Assembly: GCA_002238555.1 (NCBI GenBank)
Contig: MPMO01000002.1
Span: forward strand, 100,217 to 164,216
Source of the DNA: Caldilineaceae bacterium bin34
Lineage (GTDB): Bacteria > Chloroflexota > Anaerolineae > Caldilineales > Caldilineaceae
Direction: 5' to 3'
DNA length: 64,000 nt
The notes below the pieces were generated by a model, which saw nothing but the letters and a program-made list of their open reading frames with translations, was not told the origin of the DNA and made no database searches. The position numbers and the translations under genes are program-made. Shown here in pieces: positions 9,453-18,725 of the stretch (positions are counted from its first letter, which is position 1; the number at the start of each line of letters is the position of its first letter).

Positions 9453-9722
9453 ATGGCAACACATGAAACCCGAACGATCAAAGCTTCCGAGTTCAAGGCA
9501 AAGTGTCTGAAGCTCATGGATGAAGTCGCCGCCACTGGTGAAGGCATCACCGTCACCAAACGCGGCAAGCCCATCGGAAAGTTTGTACCCATGGAGACCC
9601 CACAGCGTCCACCATGGGGCAAGTACTCGTCCCAGCTCAAATTTGCCGGTGACGTCATGAGTCCAATCGATGTGGAGTGGGAAGCGGATTCAAACCCGGA
9701 TCGAGTTCTCCATCCGTGTTGA
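9453..9722 (+). CDS. Phd/YefM-type antitoxin
   Basis: Small protein of 89 residues with the Phd/YefM N-terminal pattern IKASEFKAKCLKLMDEVA, followed by GITVTKRGKPIGKFVPM. It should bind DNA and neutralise the PIN toxin encoded next. The ATG at 9453 gives the canonical start; a TTG at 9438 is in frame, and no clear ribosome site decides between them. The stop overlaps the toxin's GTG start by 7 bases, indicating translational coupling. A TACACT box at 9386-9391 could be the -10 element. Confidence 0.9.
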   Translation: MATHETRTIKASEFKAKCLKLMDEVAATGEGITVTKRGKPIGKFVPMETPQRPPWGKYSSQLKFAGDVMSPIDVEWEADSNPDRVLHPC

Positions 9723-10120
9723 TTTTGGACACCCACATCCTTCTGGACACCATCTTTGAACAGACACCCGTTGGTATCGGGCCTGCCGCACGTGCAGACC
9801 TGGAAACTTTCTGGTTGCAGGGAGAAGCAGCAGTTTCAGCGATTAGCTTCTGGGAAATCGAGATGCTGGTGGACAAGAACAGACTTGAGCTGGAACTCCC
9901 CACAGACGATCTGCGCAGAAACGTGTTGAAGGACGGACTCAAGGAAATAGCGGTAAACGGCAGCATCGGCATCCGTGCTGCATCCTTGCTGGATTTCCAC
10001 CGCGATCCGGCAGATCGCATCATTGTCGCCACCGCATTGCAGGGGCACACGTTGCTTACGCGAGACGCTCAGATTCTGGCTTGGTCAGGTCCTCTTGAGC
10101 GACAGGACGCACGGAAGTAG
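9716..10120 (+). CDS. VapC-type PIN-domain toxin
   Basis: PIN-domain ribonuclease of about 134 residues. The acidic active-site positions are visible: LILDTHILLD at the start, FWEIEML in the middle, DPADRIIVATAL and TRDAQIL near the end. The start is taken as GTG at 9716, overlapping the antitoxin stop, because homologues begin directly before the LDTH motif. It probably cleaves RNA when freed from the Phd-type antitoxin. The frame is intact. Confidence 0.9.
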   Translation: MLILDTHILLDTIFEQTPVGIGPAARADLETFWLQGEAAVSAISFWEIEMLVDKNRLELELPTDDLRRNVLKDGLKEIAVNGSIGIRAASLLDFHRDPADRIIVATALQGHTLLTRDAQILAWSGPLERQDARK

Positions 10121-10164
10121 CCATCAAATGGTGGGTACCGTGTATTTGTCATGGGTCCACCGAC

Positions 10165-10470
10165 CTACCGGTGCACGTAGAACTCAATTCCAACGGTCCT
10201 GATGTGGTCTGCCAACACCCGGTTGCTGATCGAACTCCAAAGCACCAAGTCCACTATCTGAGGTACAGTCGTAGCCTCCATGGCTGCTCCAATAGCGCCG
10301 AGAGCGCTGTGGGTCAAGCTGTCTCCCACGAGAGCCAAGTCCACATCGGAACCCGGCCTGTAGGTTCCCGTAGCTCGCGATCCAAACAGCACGGCCCGTT
10401 CGACTCCCGGATGGGAAGCCAGTACCTGTCTGATCCTGGCCCTGTATCGCTCCTTCAGGCCGTCGTTCAT
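10165..10470 (-). CDS. MNT-type nucleotidyltransferase domain protein
   Basis: Minimal nucleotidyltransferase of 101 residues. It contains the GSRATGTYRPGSDVDLAL signature (GS-x10-DxD), which binds metal and NTP. Its ATG overlaps the stop of the upstream HEPN gene (ATGA at 10467-10470). HEPN/MNT pairs are toxin-antitoxin systems in which the MNT protein AMPylates and blocks the HEPN RNase. Here the HEPN partner carries a frameshift, so the MNT protein may be an orphan. Confidence 0.88.
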   Translation of the reverse strand: MNDGLKERYRARIRQVLASHPGVERAVLFGSRATGTYRPGSDVDLALVGDSLTHSALGAIGAAMEATTVPQIVDLVLWSSISNRVLADHIRTVGIEFYVHR

Positions 10471-10879
10471 TGGTGAAGCCTTGCCTCCAGCGATGATGCG
10501 AGTCCTTCCAATGCCGGAAAGTACCGCCTTTTTGTTAGATCCTTGGCCAACAACGCCGATTCCTCGCTGCATATGTGCATCAACAGATTGCGCTTGTCCA
10601 GCGCATCCAGCAGGTCTTCACAATCGTCGTCCGTCAGATACTCTTGTTGCAGGCTCTGCCTAAGCGTACCTCTGGGATTGTGCTCCGTCAGTCCATCCGC
10701 AAACAGCAGGTCCTTCAGCGTCTTCGAGGCTAATTCGAAGGTGACAGCGAATGTCTGCACCCAACCTGCGCGCTCCAGTTCCGAATAGGAGACTTGAGGT
10801 CACAAGCCTGGCGAAGCTGTTCCAGGGCATTGGCGAAATTCCTGTAACGTAGAATCCAGCGCTCTGTTCCAGAGTCCAT
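10467..10879 (-). pseudogene. HEPN-domain toxin (HI0074 family), frameshifted
   Basis: Two overlapping frames together make one HEPN protein of about 137 residues. The N-terminal part starts at ATG 10877-10879 (MDSGTERWILRYRNFANALE...) and leaves frame after CDLKSP. The C-terminal part resumes as YSELERAGWVQTFAVTFELA, which matches the family's usual SELERAG-x-QxFEFTFELA region. One missing base at about 10778-10781 explains the break. The C-terminal RNLLMH replaces the usual R-N-x3-H (RN-LLM-H), so the RNase motif is kept. Either a real pseudogene or a base-calling error. Confidence 0.75.
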
Positions 10880-11115
10880 CGTGCAAAGGTCCACTCCAGA
10901 CCGATACATTGGCAACTGATGCCAAGTGTAGGGCAAGCCCCATCGGTCCGGCGACCAAGCTATCTCGCTCAGTACCCGTTCTGGCATCCCAGAACAGGTC
11001 CGAATGCGCCAGGGTTTGGCGCCGGTGTTGCCTTGCCGATGGCAGTGCCGTGAACACCGGCAATGGACTGGGACCTGCTTCGGCCGGCTACAACTTATCC
11101 GTGAGGGATTCCTCC

Positions 11116-12597
11116 ATGGCCCATCGCATTGCAGTCGGCGGACTGCTGCACGAAACCCATACGTTCGCACCCACCCCCACGACCCTGGACGATTTCCGGG
11201 CCACGTGGCATGCCGGCCCGAACCTGCTCACCAACCTGAGGGGAACCCAAACCGGGGTCGGCGGCATGATCGACGGATTGGAGGGCAGGGGCTGGGAGCC
11301 GCTCCCCACTTTTTACGCGGCGGCCTTGCCGGCCGGAACCGTTACGGAGTCCGCCTACAAGGTTCTGAAGGCCGAGATGTGCGCACGCACGCAGGCCGCC
11401 ATGCCCCTGGATGGTGTCCTGCTCCACCTGCACGGAGCCATGGTGTCCGAAACAACCCTGGACGCGGAGACGGACATCACAGAGGCAATCCGAACAATTG
11501 TGGGACCGGACGTGCCCATCGTTGTGGAGCTGGACATGCACGGCAACATCAGTCCTGTCCTGGCGGAACAGGCCGACATCCTACTGGGCTACGACACCAC
11601 TCCGCACATGGATCTCCGCGCCAAGGGCATGGAGGCCGTGGCAGTCCTGGAGGGCCTGCTGACCGGTCGGCTGCGACCTACGACAGCCGTCCGCAACATC
11701 CCCTGCCTATTGGCGCCACAGGTGACCGACACCTCGGACCTGCCTCTGCGCGCGGTGTTTGACAAGGTTCGCGTCATGAAGGCTGACAGCCGGGTCGTCG
11801 CCGTCAGCGTCTTCGGCGGATTTGCCTATGCAGATACCCCCTGGACAGGTGCATCGGTGTTTGTGCACACCAACGACGCACCGGACCTCGCCCGGAAACT
11901 GGCGGCCGAACTCGAGGAAACCCTCATGGACCATAGATCGGCGGCCGTGTTCCAGGCCCTTCCGCCGGGCGAAGCGGTGCGGGAAGCACTGGGAACACCC
12001 GATGGTCCCGTGATCCTGGTCGACTCGGCCGACAATATCGGAGGCGGAACACCGGGGGACGGCACCGACGCCCTGAAGGCCATGCTGGCCGCCGATGTGC
12101 AGGAAGGCACGGTGGTGATCGCCGATCCGGAGGCGGTGCGAGCCTGCCGGCAAACCGGCGTGGGTTCCAGCGTCACCACATCCATTGGAGGCAAGACCGA
12201 CGAATTTCACGGTTCCCCGCTCACGGTGACCGGCACCGTCAGGGCACTCTCCGACGGACTGATCCCATGTGAGCAGAAGCAGAACCACTTCGCCGCGTTC
12301 TACGGCGATACGTTGGACATGGGCAACTCCGCCTGGCTCAGGTCCGGCGGGGTGAACATCATCCTCAACAGCCGCAAGACTCCTCCATTCGATTTGGCCC
12401 AAATACGCGGCATGGGTGTCGTACCCGAGAAACAGAAGATGATTGCCGTCAAGGCGGCAGTAGCCTACCGGGCCGCATACCTGCCCATCGCCGCCCGGAT
12501 CGTCGAGATGGATACGGCCGGCCTGTGCACGGCCAACCTGCATCGGTTCGACTATCGGAACATCCCACGGCCCATCTTCCCACTGGATACGCAATGA
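11116..12597 (+). CDS. M81 family metallopeptidase, MlrC-like
   Basis: Protein of about 493 residues of the MlrC (microcystin degradation) family, with an N-terminal M81 domain and a C-terminal MlrC domain. Likely zinc ligands are in VELDMHGNIS and YDTTPHMDL. The N-terminal GGLLHETHTFAPTPT is the family hallmark. GAGGG lies 8 bases before the chosen ATG. Outside microcystin degraders, these proteins occur in peptide- or amide-catabolic operons of many soil and marine bacteria. No cyanotoxin gene cluster is visible, so the true substrate is unknown. It is followed after 196 bases by a Gfo/Idh gene. Confidence 0.88.
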   Translation: MAHRIAVGGLLHETHTFAPTPTTLDDFRATWHAGPNLLTNLRGTQTGVGGMIDGLEGRGWEPLPTFYAAALPAGTVTESAYKVLKAEMCARTQAAMPLDGVLLHLHGAMVSETTLDAETDITEAIRTIVGPDVPIVVELDMHGNISPVLAEQADILLGYDTTPHMDLRAKGMEAVAVLEGLLTGRLRPTTAVRNIPCLLAPQVTDTSDLPLRAVFDKVRVMKADSRVVAVSVFGGFAYADTPWTGASVFVHTNDAPDLARKLAAELEETLMDHRSAAVFQALPPGEAVREALGTPDGPVILVDSADNIGGGTPGDGTDALKAMLAADVQEGTVVIADPEAVRACRQTGVGSSVTTSIGGKTDEFHGSPLTVTGTVRALSDGLIPCEQKQNHFAAFYGDTLDMGNSAWLRSGGVNIILNSRKTPPFDLAQIRGMGVVPEKQKMIAVKAAVAYRAAYLPIAARIVEMDTAGLCTANLHRFDYRNIPRPIFPLDTQ

Positions 12598-12793
12598 CGT
12601 TGCCAGCCGAAACCCATTCGTCCTTGGCTGGACCGGACCAGGAACCACACTGCGACCAAACAAACGCAGGCGATACCTGACGCACGGGCTGCGGTCCCAC
12701 ATCCGGGTTTGGCAACCCGGTTCCAATTGGTAAGGTTAGGCCAGACCCTTGGGTCGACTGCGAATACCCGGCAAAAAAGGATTGAATTGACCT

Positions 12794-13807
12794 ATGGATG
12801 CGCCCATCAGGGTTGGCGTGATTGGAGTTGGCACCATGGGCAGCCACCACGCCGGCAACCTCGGCGGCAGCCAAGTGTCAGGCGCGGTCCTGAAAGCCGT
12901 GATGGACCTTGACGGCGATCTGCGAGCCGCGGTGGCCCACCGGCACGGGGTCGACCTGCAGTTCGACCAAACCCGGGCCATCATCGGCAACCCCGACGTG
13001 GACGCCCTGCTCGTCGCGGCTCCAGACGGACTCCATGCCGAGCTGGCCATCGAATGCCTGGAGGCCGGCAAGCCCGTGTTCCTCGAAAAGCCGCTGGCCA
13101 CCACCGTGCCGGATGCCGAACGTGTCGTTGAACTGGAAACCGGGATCGGACACCGCATGATCCAGGTGGGCTTCATGCGGGAATACGACCGCGCCCACGT
13201 GGAAGTCAAGACGGAGGTGGACACCGGGGGACATGGCCGACGACTGCTCTTCCGCAACGTCCATCGCAATGCCCACTTTCCCAATGCCCGCACCATCGAG
13301 GACATCGTCACCAACTCCATGGTGCATGACATCCATTCTGCGCGCTGGATGATGGAGGACGAGATTGTCGAGGTGTACGGCCAGGCCGTTCCGGATGCGT
13401 GCCCGGATCCGGGCACGGCGCGCCTGTGCGTGATTCAGGTACGGTTCCGCAACGGGGCGCTCGGCCTGCTCGAGTTCAATACCAAGGCCGGCTACGGCTA
13501 TGAAGTCGATGTCGAGATCAGTTGCCAGGACGGCGTGGTCGCCAGCCACACCGTGGGCACTCCCGTCGTCCGTAGCCGGGAAACCCTCGGACAGGCGATT
13601 GCCCCGGAGTACACCGGTCGGTTCGGCGCGGCCTACCGGGACGAATTGGTTGCCTGGGCGGCGAGCCTGGAAGCGGAGAAACCGACGGGGCCATCCGCCT
13701 GGGACGGGTACATGGCGATGGTAGTGGTCGAAGCCTGCATTGAATCGGTCAGAACCGGCCAGCCGGTTTCGATCCCCGAGTACGAGAAACCGTCTCTCTA
13801 CTGCTAA
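12794..13807 (+). CDS. Gfo/Idh/MocA family oxidoreductase, inositol 2-dehydrogenase-like
   Basis: Protein of 337 residues with Rossmann motif VGVIGVGTMGSHHA at residues 7-20, the catalytic EKP motif in FLEKPLATT, and D-I-H in VHDIHSARWMM, as in myo-inositol and related sugar dehydrogenases. It probably oxidises a cyclic polyol or sugar with NAD. The following MDR gene starts 46 bases later, and the remnant of an enolase-family gene follows that, so the ancestral operon was Gfo/Idh - MDR - enolase. A fragment of its 3' end reappears at about 17590-17697. Confidence 0.9.
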   Translation: MDAPIRVGVIGVGTMGSHHAGNLGGSQVSGAVLKAVMDLDGDLRAAVAHRHGVDLQFDQTRAIIGNPDVDALLVAAPDGLHAELAIECLEAGKPVFLEKPLATTVPDAERVVELETGIGHRMIQVGFMREYDRAHVEVKTEVDTGGHGRRLLFRNVHRNAHFPNARTIEDIVTNSMVHDIHSARWMMEDEIVEVYGQAVPDACPDPGTARLCVIQVRFRNGALGLLEFNTKAGYGYEVDVEISCQDGVVASHTVGTPVVRSRETLGQAIAPEYTGRFGAAYRDELVAWAASLEAEKPTGPSAWDGYMAMVVVEACIESVRTGQPVSIPEYEKPSLYC

Positions 13808-13852
13808 CCGGCAGGGAAGGGAGCACGCCGTGACAACGGCGGGAGGCCCACA

Positions 13853-14860
13853 ATGAGAGCCAAAGCCGTCGTCTTCCCCGAGGCCAACACCGTGGAGGTT
13901 CGGGAGGTGGACTGCCCCGAGCCCGGCCCCCGCGACGTGGTGGTCGACGTGACCCACTCCTGGATCAGCAATGGCACCGAAGGCTCCTACCTGAGAGGCG
14001 AACGCATCGCCGGGGACACGGCCTGGCGGCCCGGCTCACCGAGCCCCTTCCCCGTGGTGGCCGGCTACCAGAAAGTTGGTGTCGTGCGGAAGTTTGGCAG
14101 CCATGTGACAGACTTGGCACCAGGCGAAACCGTCTTTGCCGCCAGTGGCAAGGTCCATGGAATGTTCCATCCCTCCGGAGGACAGTTGTCCCCGTCGGTC
14201 ACCCCCCGGGAAGGTGTCTGGAAGCTTCCTCCGCAACCGGAGCCGCTGGCCTATGCAGGCATGGTCCTGACCCAGGTCGGCTACAACTGCGGGAGCCGCG
14301 CCCCGGTCGCGCCCGGCGAGGCGGCCGTGGTTCTGGGCGACGGCATGGTCGGACTGTGGGCCGCACAGACGCTGGCCCTGCGCGGGGCGCGCATCCTGTT
14401 GCTGGGCCGTCATGCAGATCGCCTGCGGCAGTTTCCGGACACCGGCGTGCACCGCAGTTGCAACGAGAGGGACGGCGACTGGCAAGAGGTCCTGACCGGC
14501 TTTCTGCCCGACGGCGTAGATGTGCTGATCGACACCGTGGGTTCAATCAAACACATTCAGAAGATTGTGCCCCGCATGAACCGCGGCGGCCGGATCGTCT
14601 CCGCCGGCTTCCACGGCACGGACGACCTCCTTTCGCTTCAGGACCTCCGGAACCAGGAACTGTCCCTGCACTCCGTCTCCGGATGGACCCGACCGCGCAT
14701 GGACCGGACACGGCACCTGATTGCCACGGGCCAGTTGCAAACCCTGCCGCTTATCACCCATCACTTCCCCGTAGACCGGGCCGCGGAGGCCTGGCACCTT
14801 ATTCAGACCAAAACCGAACCGGTACTCGGCGTCATCTTAGACTGGACCGGACCCGGTTGA
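13853..14860 (+). CDS. MDR-superfamily (zinc-less) alcohol dehydrogenase
   Basis: Medium-chain dehydrogenase/reductase of 335 residues. The nucleotide-binding loop is VVLGDGMVGLWAAQ near residue 163. The usual Cys/His catalytic zinc ligands are absent; the region reads SWISNGTEGSYLRG, similar to BchC-like members. GGGAGG lies 5-8 bases before the ATG. It probably oxidises a hydroxyl group of the same substrate handled by the neighbouring Gfo/Idh enzyme. A second, broken copy lies at 17734-18725. Confidence 0.85.
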   Translation: MRAKAVVFPEANTVEVREVDCPEPGPRDVVVDVTHSWISNGTEGSYLRGERIAGDTAWRPGSPSPFPVVAGYQKVGVVRKFGSHVTDLAPGETVFAASGKVHGMFHPSGGQLSPSVTPREGVWKLPPQPEPLAYAGMVLTQVGYNCGSRAPVAPGEAAVVLGDGMVGLWAAQTLALRGARILLLGRHADRLRQFPDTGVHRSCNERDGDWQEVLTGFLPDGVDVLIDTVGSIKHIQKIVPRMNRGGRIVSAGFHGTDDLLSLQDLRNQELSLHSVSGWTRPRMDRTRHLIATGQLQTLPLITHHFPVDRAAEAWHLIQTKTEPVLGVILDWTGPG

Positions 14861-14904
14861 GGACAGGCTGGCAACCCAGAGCCATTGCCACAGAACGCGA
14901 GAGC

Positions 14905-14945
14905 ATGAGAAATGTACCGACCATCACGGCAGGCCAGCTGTCCAG
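14905..14945 (+). pseudogene. 5' remnant of the enolase-superfamily gene
   Basis: The sequence starting at ATG 14905 encodes MRNVPTITAGQLS, matching MRDAPTITAVQLS at the start of the intact enolase-family gene at 21048. The leader before the ATG also matches. Similarity fades after about 40 bases. The rest of 14946-15303 shows no recognisable gene and ends in the ribosome site of the DUF262 gene. This fragment marks the old junction MDR - enolase before the DUF262 insertion. Confidence 0.65.
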
Positions 14946-15303
14946 CAAAAGGATTGGAAGTCAAGCTTCACAGGACCTGGTCGTAGGTTTCGGCTGCCAC
15001 GGGACTTGGGCCACAGAACCCGGGATTGACAGCTTGGCCTGAGACGGAGCCAGTGGTGCAGCCGGTTCCGATATGCCTGAACTGAATCCCGTGGGGAACA
15101 GTTCTTCCAAGAGTTGCACCGGGCAGAAGGGCGAGTCTATCCTCACGTCTAAGCCAAGTAGGGCACGCTGAAACCGAATTTGCAGGCGTGGCAAGTCGAT
15201 CCGGCACAGGTGCGCCGCCTGTGCGACTGGAACTGGATCCGGGAAGCCCTGACGGCCCTGCGGACACTCAAGCAGACAGGATTGATATTGGGAGAGCGGA
15301 ACC

Positions 15304-17052
15304 ATGGCATTTCAAACACCGATCACGATCAAAGAGGCGATCGACCACATTCACAACAACCGTTACCTGCTCCCAGCCATTCAACGAGAGTTCGTGTGGC
15401 GACCGCATCAGATCGAGCGGCTCTTCGACAGCCTCATGCGCGGCTATCCAATCGGATCCTTCCTGTTCTGGCGAGTTGATCCCGAAACTGCCAAGAATTA
15501 CAGCTTCTACCAGTTCATCACGAACTACGATCAACGGAAGCCCCACAATCCCGTCCACGGGGCGCCTTCCACCGTGCCTGGCTTGAAGGCGGTACTGGAC
15601 GGACAACAACGCCTCACGGCACTGAATGTCGGGCTTCACGGCAGTGGCAGATGGAAACGTCCCCGCCTGTGGTGGAACAATCCAAGTGCCTTCCCGGAAC
15701 GACGGCTCTATCTCAATCTCCTCGCGCCCCGGATGGAGAACGAAGAGGAACTCTCGTACAAGTTCAGCTTTCTCCCGGAGAAGGAGGCCCAAGACCGGAA
15801 CCGCCGGAACGCCCACGAACACTGGTACCGCGCGGGAGACATCCTCAATGTTGAGGATGCTGCGGACCTGATCGACGTTGTCCATGACCTACAACTCGCC
15901 GCTATCCGCGAACCTCAGAAGATGCTCAACCGGCTTCACCAAGTCGTGCACAACGACGGCATCGTCTCGGCTTACGAAGAGCCGAACCAGGATCCGGAAC
16001 GGGTGCTCAACATCTTCGTTCGTACCAACAGCGGTGGTACGCCGCTCTCCTACTCGGACATGCTCCTCAGCATGGCGGTGGCCCAATGGGATAAGGTCGA
16101 CGCGCGGAAGGAGATCCACTCTCTCGTTGACGAGATCAACAACATTAGCAGAGGCTTCTCGTTCAACCACGACTTTGTGCTCAAGGCCTGCCTGATGCTC
16201 GGCGATAGCAACAGCGTCCAATTCAAGGTCGAGAACTTCAGAAAATCGAAGATTGGATCCCTGCAGGATCAATGGGATCGCATCAGAAGCACGATCACGG
16301 AAACGGTGGAACTCGCGTCCTCGTTCGGATACTCTGGACAGAGCCTGACATCGGCAAACGCCCTGTTGCCAATCGCCTACTTTCTCTACCACTGTCAGCC
16401 GGCGTTGGATACCAAGGACCGTAAGGCTATTCGTGACTGGTTGATTCGCTCGCTGCTGAAGCGCGGGATCTGGAGTAGCAGCGTCGATAACCTACTGGTG
16501 GCGATCCGCAGAGCGATCCGGGAGAGTTCCTGCCACGACGGCTTCCCGGCTCGCGCGATCGAGAAAGCGATGCCGTCCGGCAAAAGCCTGACCTTCGATG
16601 ACGAGGAGCTCCAGGACTTGGCCGACGCCGAGTACGGTGGAAGGGCCTACGGCCTCCTGTTCCTTCTGTACGATTTCGTCGACGTAACCACGAACCACTT
16701 CCACATCGATCATGTCTTTCCGCGCGCGCTGATGACCCCAGCGCGCTTGAAGCGGGATGGCATCAGCGAGGAAAAGATCCCCGAATATCTCGCTCGGGTG
16801 AACCGCCTAGCCAACCTCCAGCTCCTCGAGGGCTCGACAAATACAAGCAAGGGTGCCAAGCTACCTGCCGACTGGCTAAGCGCACGGTACCCCGACGACG
16901 AAGAACGACGGCATCATTGCCACCTACATGATCTGGGTGAGGTTCCGACCGAAATCGAGGGGTTCTTGGACTTCTACGAGGCGCGCCGAAACCGCATCCT
17001 GGAGAAGTTGCGCCACCTACTCGCGTCCGACAGCACGGGAACCCCGGACTAG
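15304..17052 (+). CDS. DUF262/HNH-type protein, copy A
   Basis: Protein of 582 residues. The N-terminal DUF262 (ParB-like) domain shows LPAIQREFVWRPHQIERLFD, LDGQQRLTAL and FVRTNSGGTPLSYSDM. The C-terminal part carries an HNH/DUF1524-like motif: FHIDHVFPRAL, then NRLANLQLLEGSTNTSK. This is the GmrSD architecture, known for type IV restriction of modified DNA, so a defence role is plausible. GGGAGA precedes the ATG. The small gene at 17125 follows in the same direction. Copy B at 19278 is close to it in sequence, indicating recent duplication. Confidence 0.88.
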   Translation: MAFQTPITIKEAIDHIHNNRYLLPAIQREFVWRPHQIERLFDSLMRGYPIGSFLFWRVDPETAKNYSFYQFITNYDQRKPHNPVHGAPSTVPGLKAVLDGQQRLTALNVGLHGSGRWKRPRLWWNNPSAFPERRLYLNLLAPRMENEEELSYKFSFLPEKEAQDRNRRNAHEHWYRAGDILNVEDAADLIDVVHDLQLAAIREPQKMLNRLHQVVHNDGIVSAYEEPNQDPERVLNIFVRTNSGGTPLSYSDMLLSMAVAQWDKVDARKEIHSLVDEINNISRGFSFNHDFVLKACLMLGDSNSVQFKVENFRKSKIGSLQDQWDRIRSTITETVELASSFGYSGQSLTSANALLPIAYFLYHCQPALDTKDRKAIRDWLIRSLLKRGIWSSSVDNLLVAIRRAIRESSCHDGFPARAIEKAMPSGKSLTFDDEELQDLADAEYGGRAYGLLFLLYDFVDVTTNHFHIDHVFPRALMTPARLKRDGISEEKIPEYLARVNRLANLQLLEGSTNTSKGAKLPADWLSARYPDDEERRHHCHLHDLGEVPTEIEGFLDFYEARRNRILEKLRHLLASDSTGTPD

Positions 17053-17124
17053 CACAGCGCGTCGCCGGAAGAGCAATCCCGGCACAGCAAGGCTGGCGTG
17101 GCTCGTTTTCTCAGCGGAAGAACT

Positions 17125-17529
17125 ATGAGTATTTTCGAAAACCTGAAGATCACCGAGTTGATCGGGTGCGCGCCGTGGCGAGAAGCCGTCACCTATCGGA
17201 AAACGTGGCCCCACGAGTACGTCCTTAGCCGCAAGGACGGTCAAAGGGAGTTGATCGAACTGGTCTGTGCGCGCTTCCGTGCCGGAGAGGGCGTCGCTGG
17301 CACCTTCTTTGACATGTCGAACACCTACCTGTTCATTGGTGACCACAAGTACTGGCTCATGACCCACTGGACGGAGGTCGACCTCGACGACGGACAGGAC
17401 TATGTGCTGAACCGAGCGCGACTCTATCGTGACCGGCGCGACTTCGTCATTCAGGGTGGGGATACAGGGAAGCGCGAGGACTACCCCGCCAAACCGGCAA
17501 GGTCAATGCAACGCGCCGACCAATGCTGA
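17125..17529 (+). CDS. Small conserved protein next to DUF262
   Basis: Protein of 134 residues with GGAAG before its ATG, starting 72 bases after DUF262 copy A. It is hydrophilic, with FENLKITELIGCAPWREAVT at the N-terminus, FFDMSNTYLFIGDHKYW in the middle and VLNRARLYRDRRDFV near the end. I recall similar proteins lying beside DUF262 genes in other bacteria, but no function is known to me. It may be a partner or accessory of the DUF262 enzyme. Copy B of the DUF262 gene lacks it. Confidence 0.75.
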   Translation: MSIFENLKITELIGCAPWREAVTYRKTWPHEYVLSRKDGQRELIELVCARFRAGEGVAGTFFDMSNTYLFIGDHKYWLMTHWTEVDLDDGQDYVLNRARLYRDRRDFVIQGGDTGKREDYPAKPARSMQRADQC

Positions 17530-17589
17530 GAGCAGCACGGCAATCGTGGCTCACAGTAGCCGGAACCGCAGAGAATCAGGGGTGCCAAC

Positions 17590-17697
17590 GTCGTTCGAAG
17601 TCCTGAAACGCCAACGATGTGACAATTGGTCGGAACCGGTCAGCCAGGCGCGATACCCGAGTTGGAGAGACCATCCCTCTGCCGCTAGCCGACAGGA
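17590..17697 (+). repeat. Duplicated 3' fragment of the Gfo/Idh gene
   Basis: This stretch aligns with the last part of the Gfo/Idh gene (about 13726-13812), for example the segment around CGGTCAGCCAG versus CGGCCAGCCGG and the shared stop-codon region. It marks the left end of the second copy of the duplicated Gfo-tail / MDR / DUF262 block. It has no function of its own. Confidence 0.65.
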
Positions 17698-17733
17698 AAC
17701 AGAGTACGTCGTGACCACGGCAGGAGGCCAGCG

Positions 17734-18725
17734 ATGAAAGCTACAGCCGTTGTCTTTCCCGCGGCCAATACCGTGGAAGTTCGGGAAGGGGACTGTCCCG
17801 AGCCCGGACCCCGCGATGTGGTGGTCGACGTGATCCACTCCGAGATCAGCAATGGTACCGAGGGCTCCTACCTGAGGGGCAAGCGCATCGCGGAGGACAC
17901 AGCCTAGCGGCCCGGCTCACCGAACCACTTCCCCATGGTGGCCGGCTACCAGAAAGTGGGGATCGTGCGGGAGGTTGGCAGCCCTGTGGCGGACTTGGCA
18001 TCGGATGAAACGGTCTTTGCAGCCAACGGCAAGGTCCACGGAATGTTCCATCCCTCCCGAGGACAGTTGTCTCCGGCAGTTATCCCCCGGGAAGGTGTCT
18101 GGAAGCTTCCACCGCAACCGGAACCGCTGGCCTTTGCTGGTATGGTTCTGCCCCAGGTTGGCTACAACTGCGAGAGCCGCGTCGCGGTCGCGCCCGGAGA
18201 GACAGCCGTGGTGCTGAGCGACGGTATGGTCGGACTGTGGGCCGCACAAATGCTGGCCCTGCGCGGGGCGCGCGTCCTGTTGCTGGGCCATCATGCAGAT
18301 CGCCTGCGGCGGTTTCCGGACACCGGCGTGCACCGCCGTTGCAACGAGAGGGGCGGCAACTGGTAGGAGACCCTGGCCGGATTTCTGCCCGACGGCGTGG
18401 ATATGCTGATCGACGGTGTGGGTTCGATCAAACATATGCAGGCGATTGTGTCCCGCATGAACCGCGGCAGCCGGATCGCCTCCGCCGGCTTCCACGGCAC
18501 GGACGACCTCCTCTCACTTCAGGACCTCCGGAACCGGGAACTGTCCCTGCACTCCGTCTCCGGATGGACCGGACACGGCACCTGATTGCCACAGGCTAGC
18601 TGCAAACCCTGCCGCTAATCACCCACCACTTCCCCGTGGCCCGGTCCACGGAGGCCTGGAACCTGATTCAGACCAAGTCCGAACTGGTACTCGGCGTCAT
18701 CCTGGACTGGACCGCATCGGATTGA
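17734..18725 (+). pseudogene. Second copy of the MDR dehydrogenase, inactivated
   Basis: It is collinear and highly similar to the gene at 13853-14860 over its whole length. Lesions are an in-frame TAG at 17905-17907, a second TAG at 18364-18366, and a 16-base deletion near 18570 between short direct repeats (ATGGACC), followed by a further TAG. The leader and ribosome site are also duplicated. The paralogue at 13853 remains intact, so loss of this copy is expected to be neutral. Confidence 0.9.

Noticed and set aside
11101..11115. Earlier start of the MlrC-like gene within the long upstream open frame
   Set aside because: The extra residues overlap the antisense HEPN region and lack similarity; GAGGG is correctly placed for ATG 11116.
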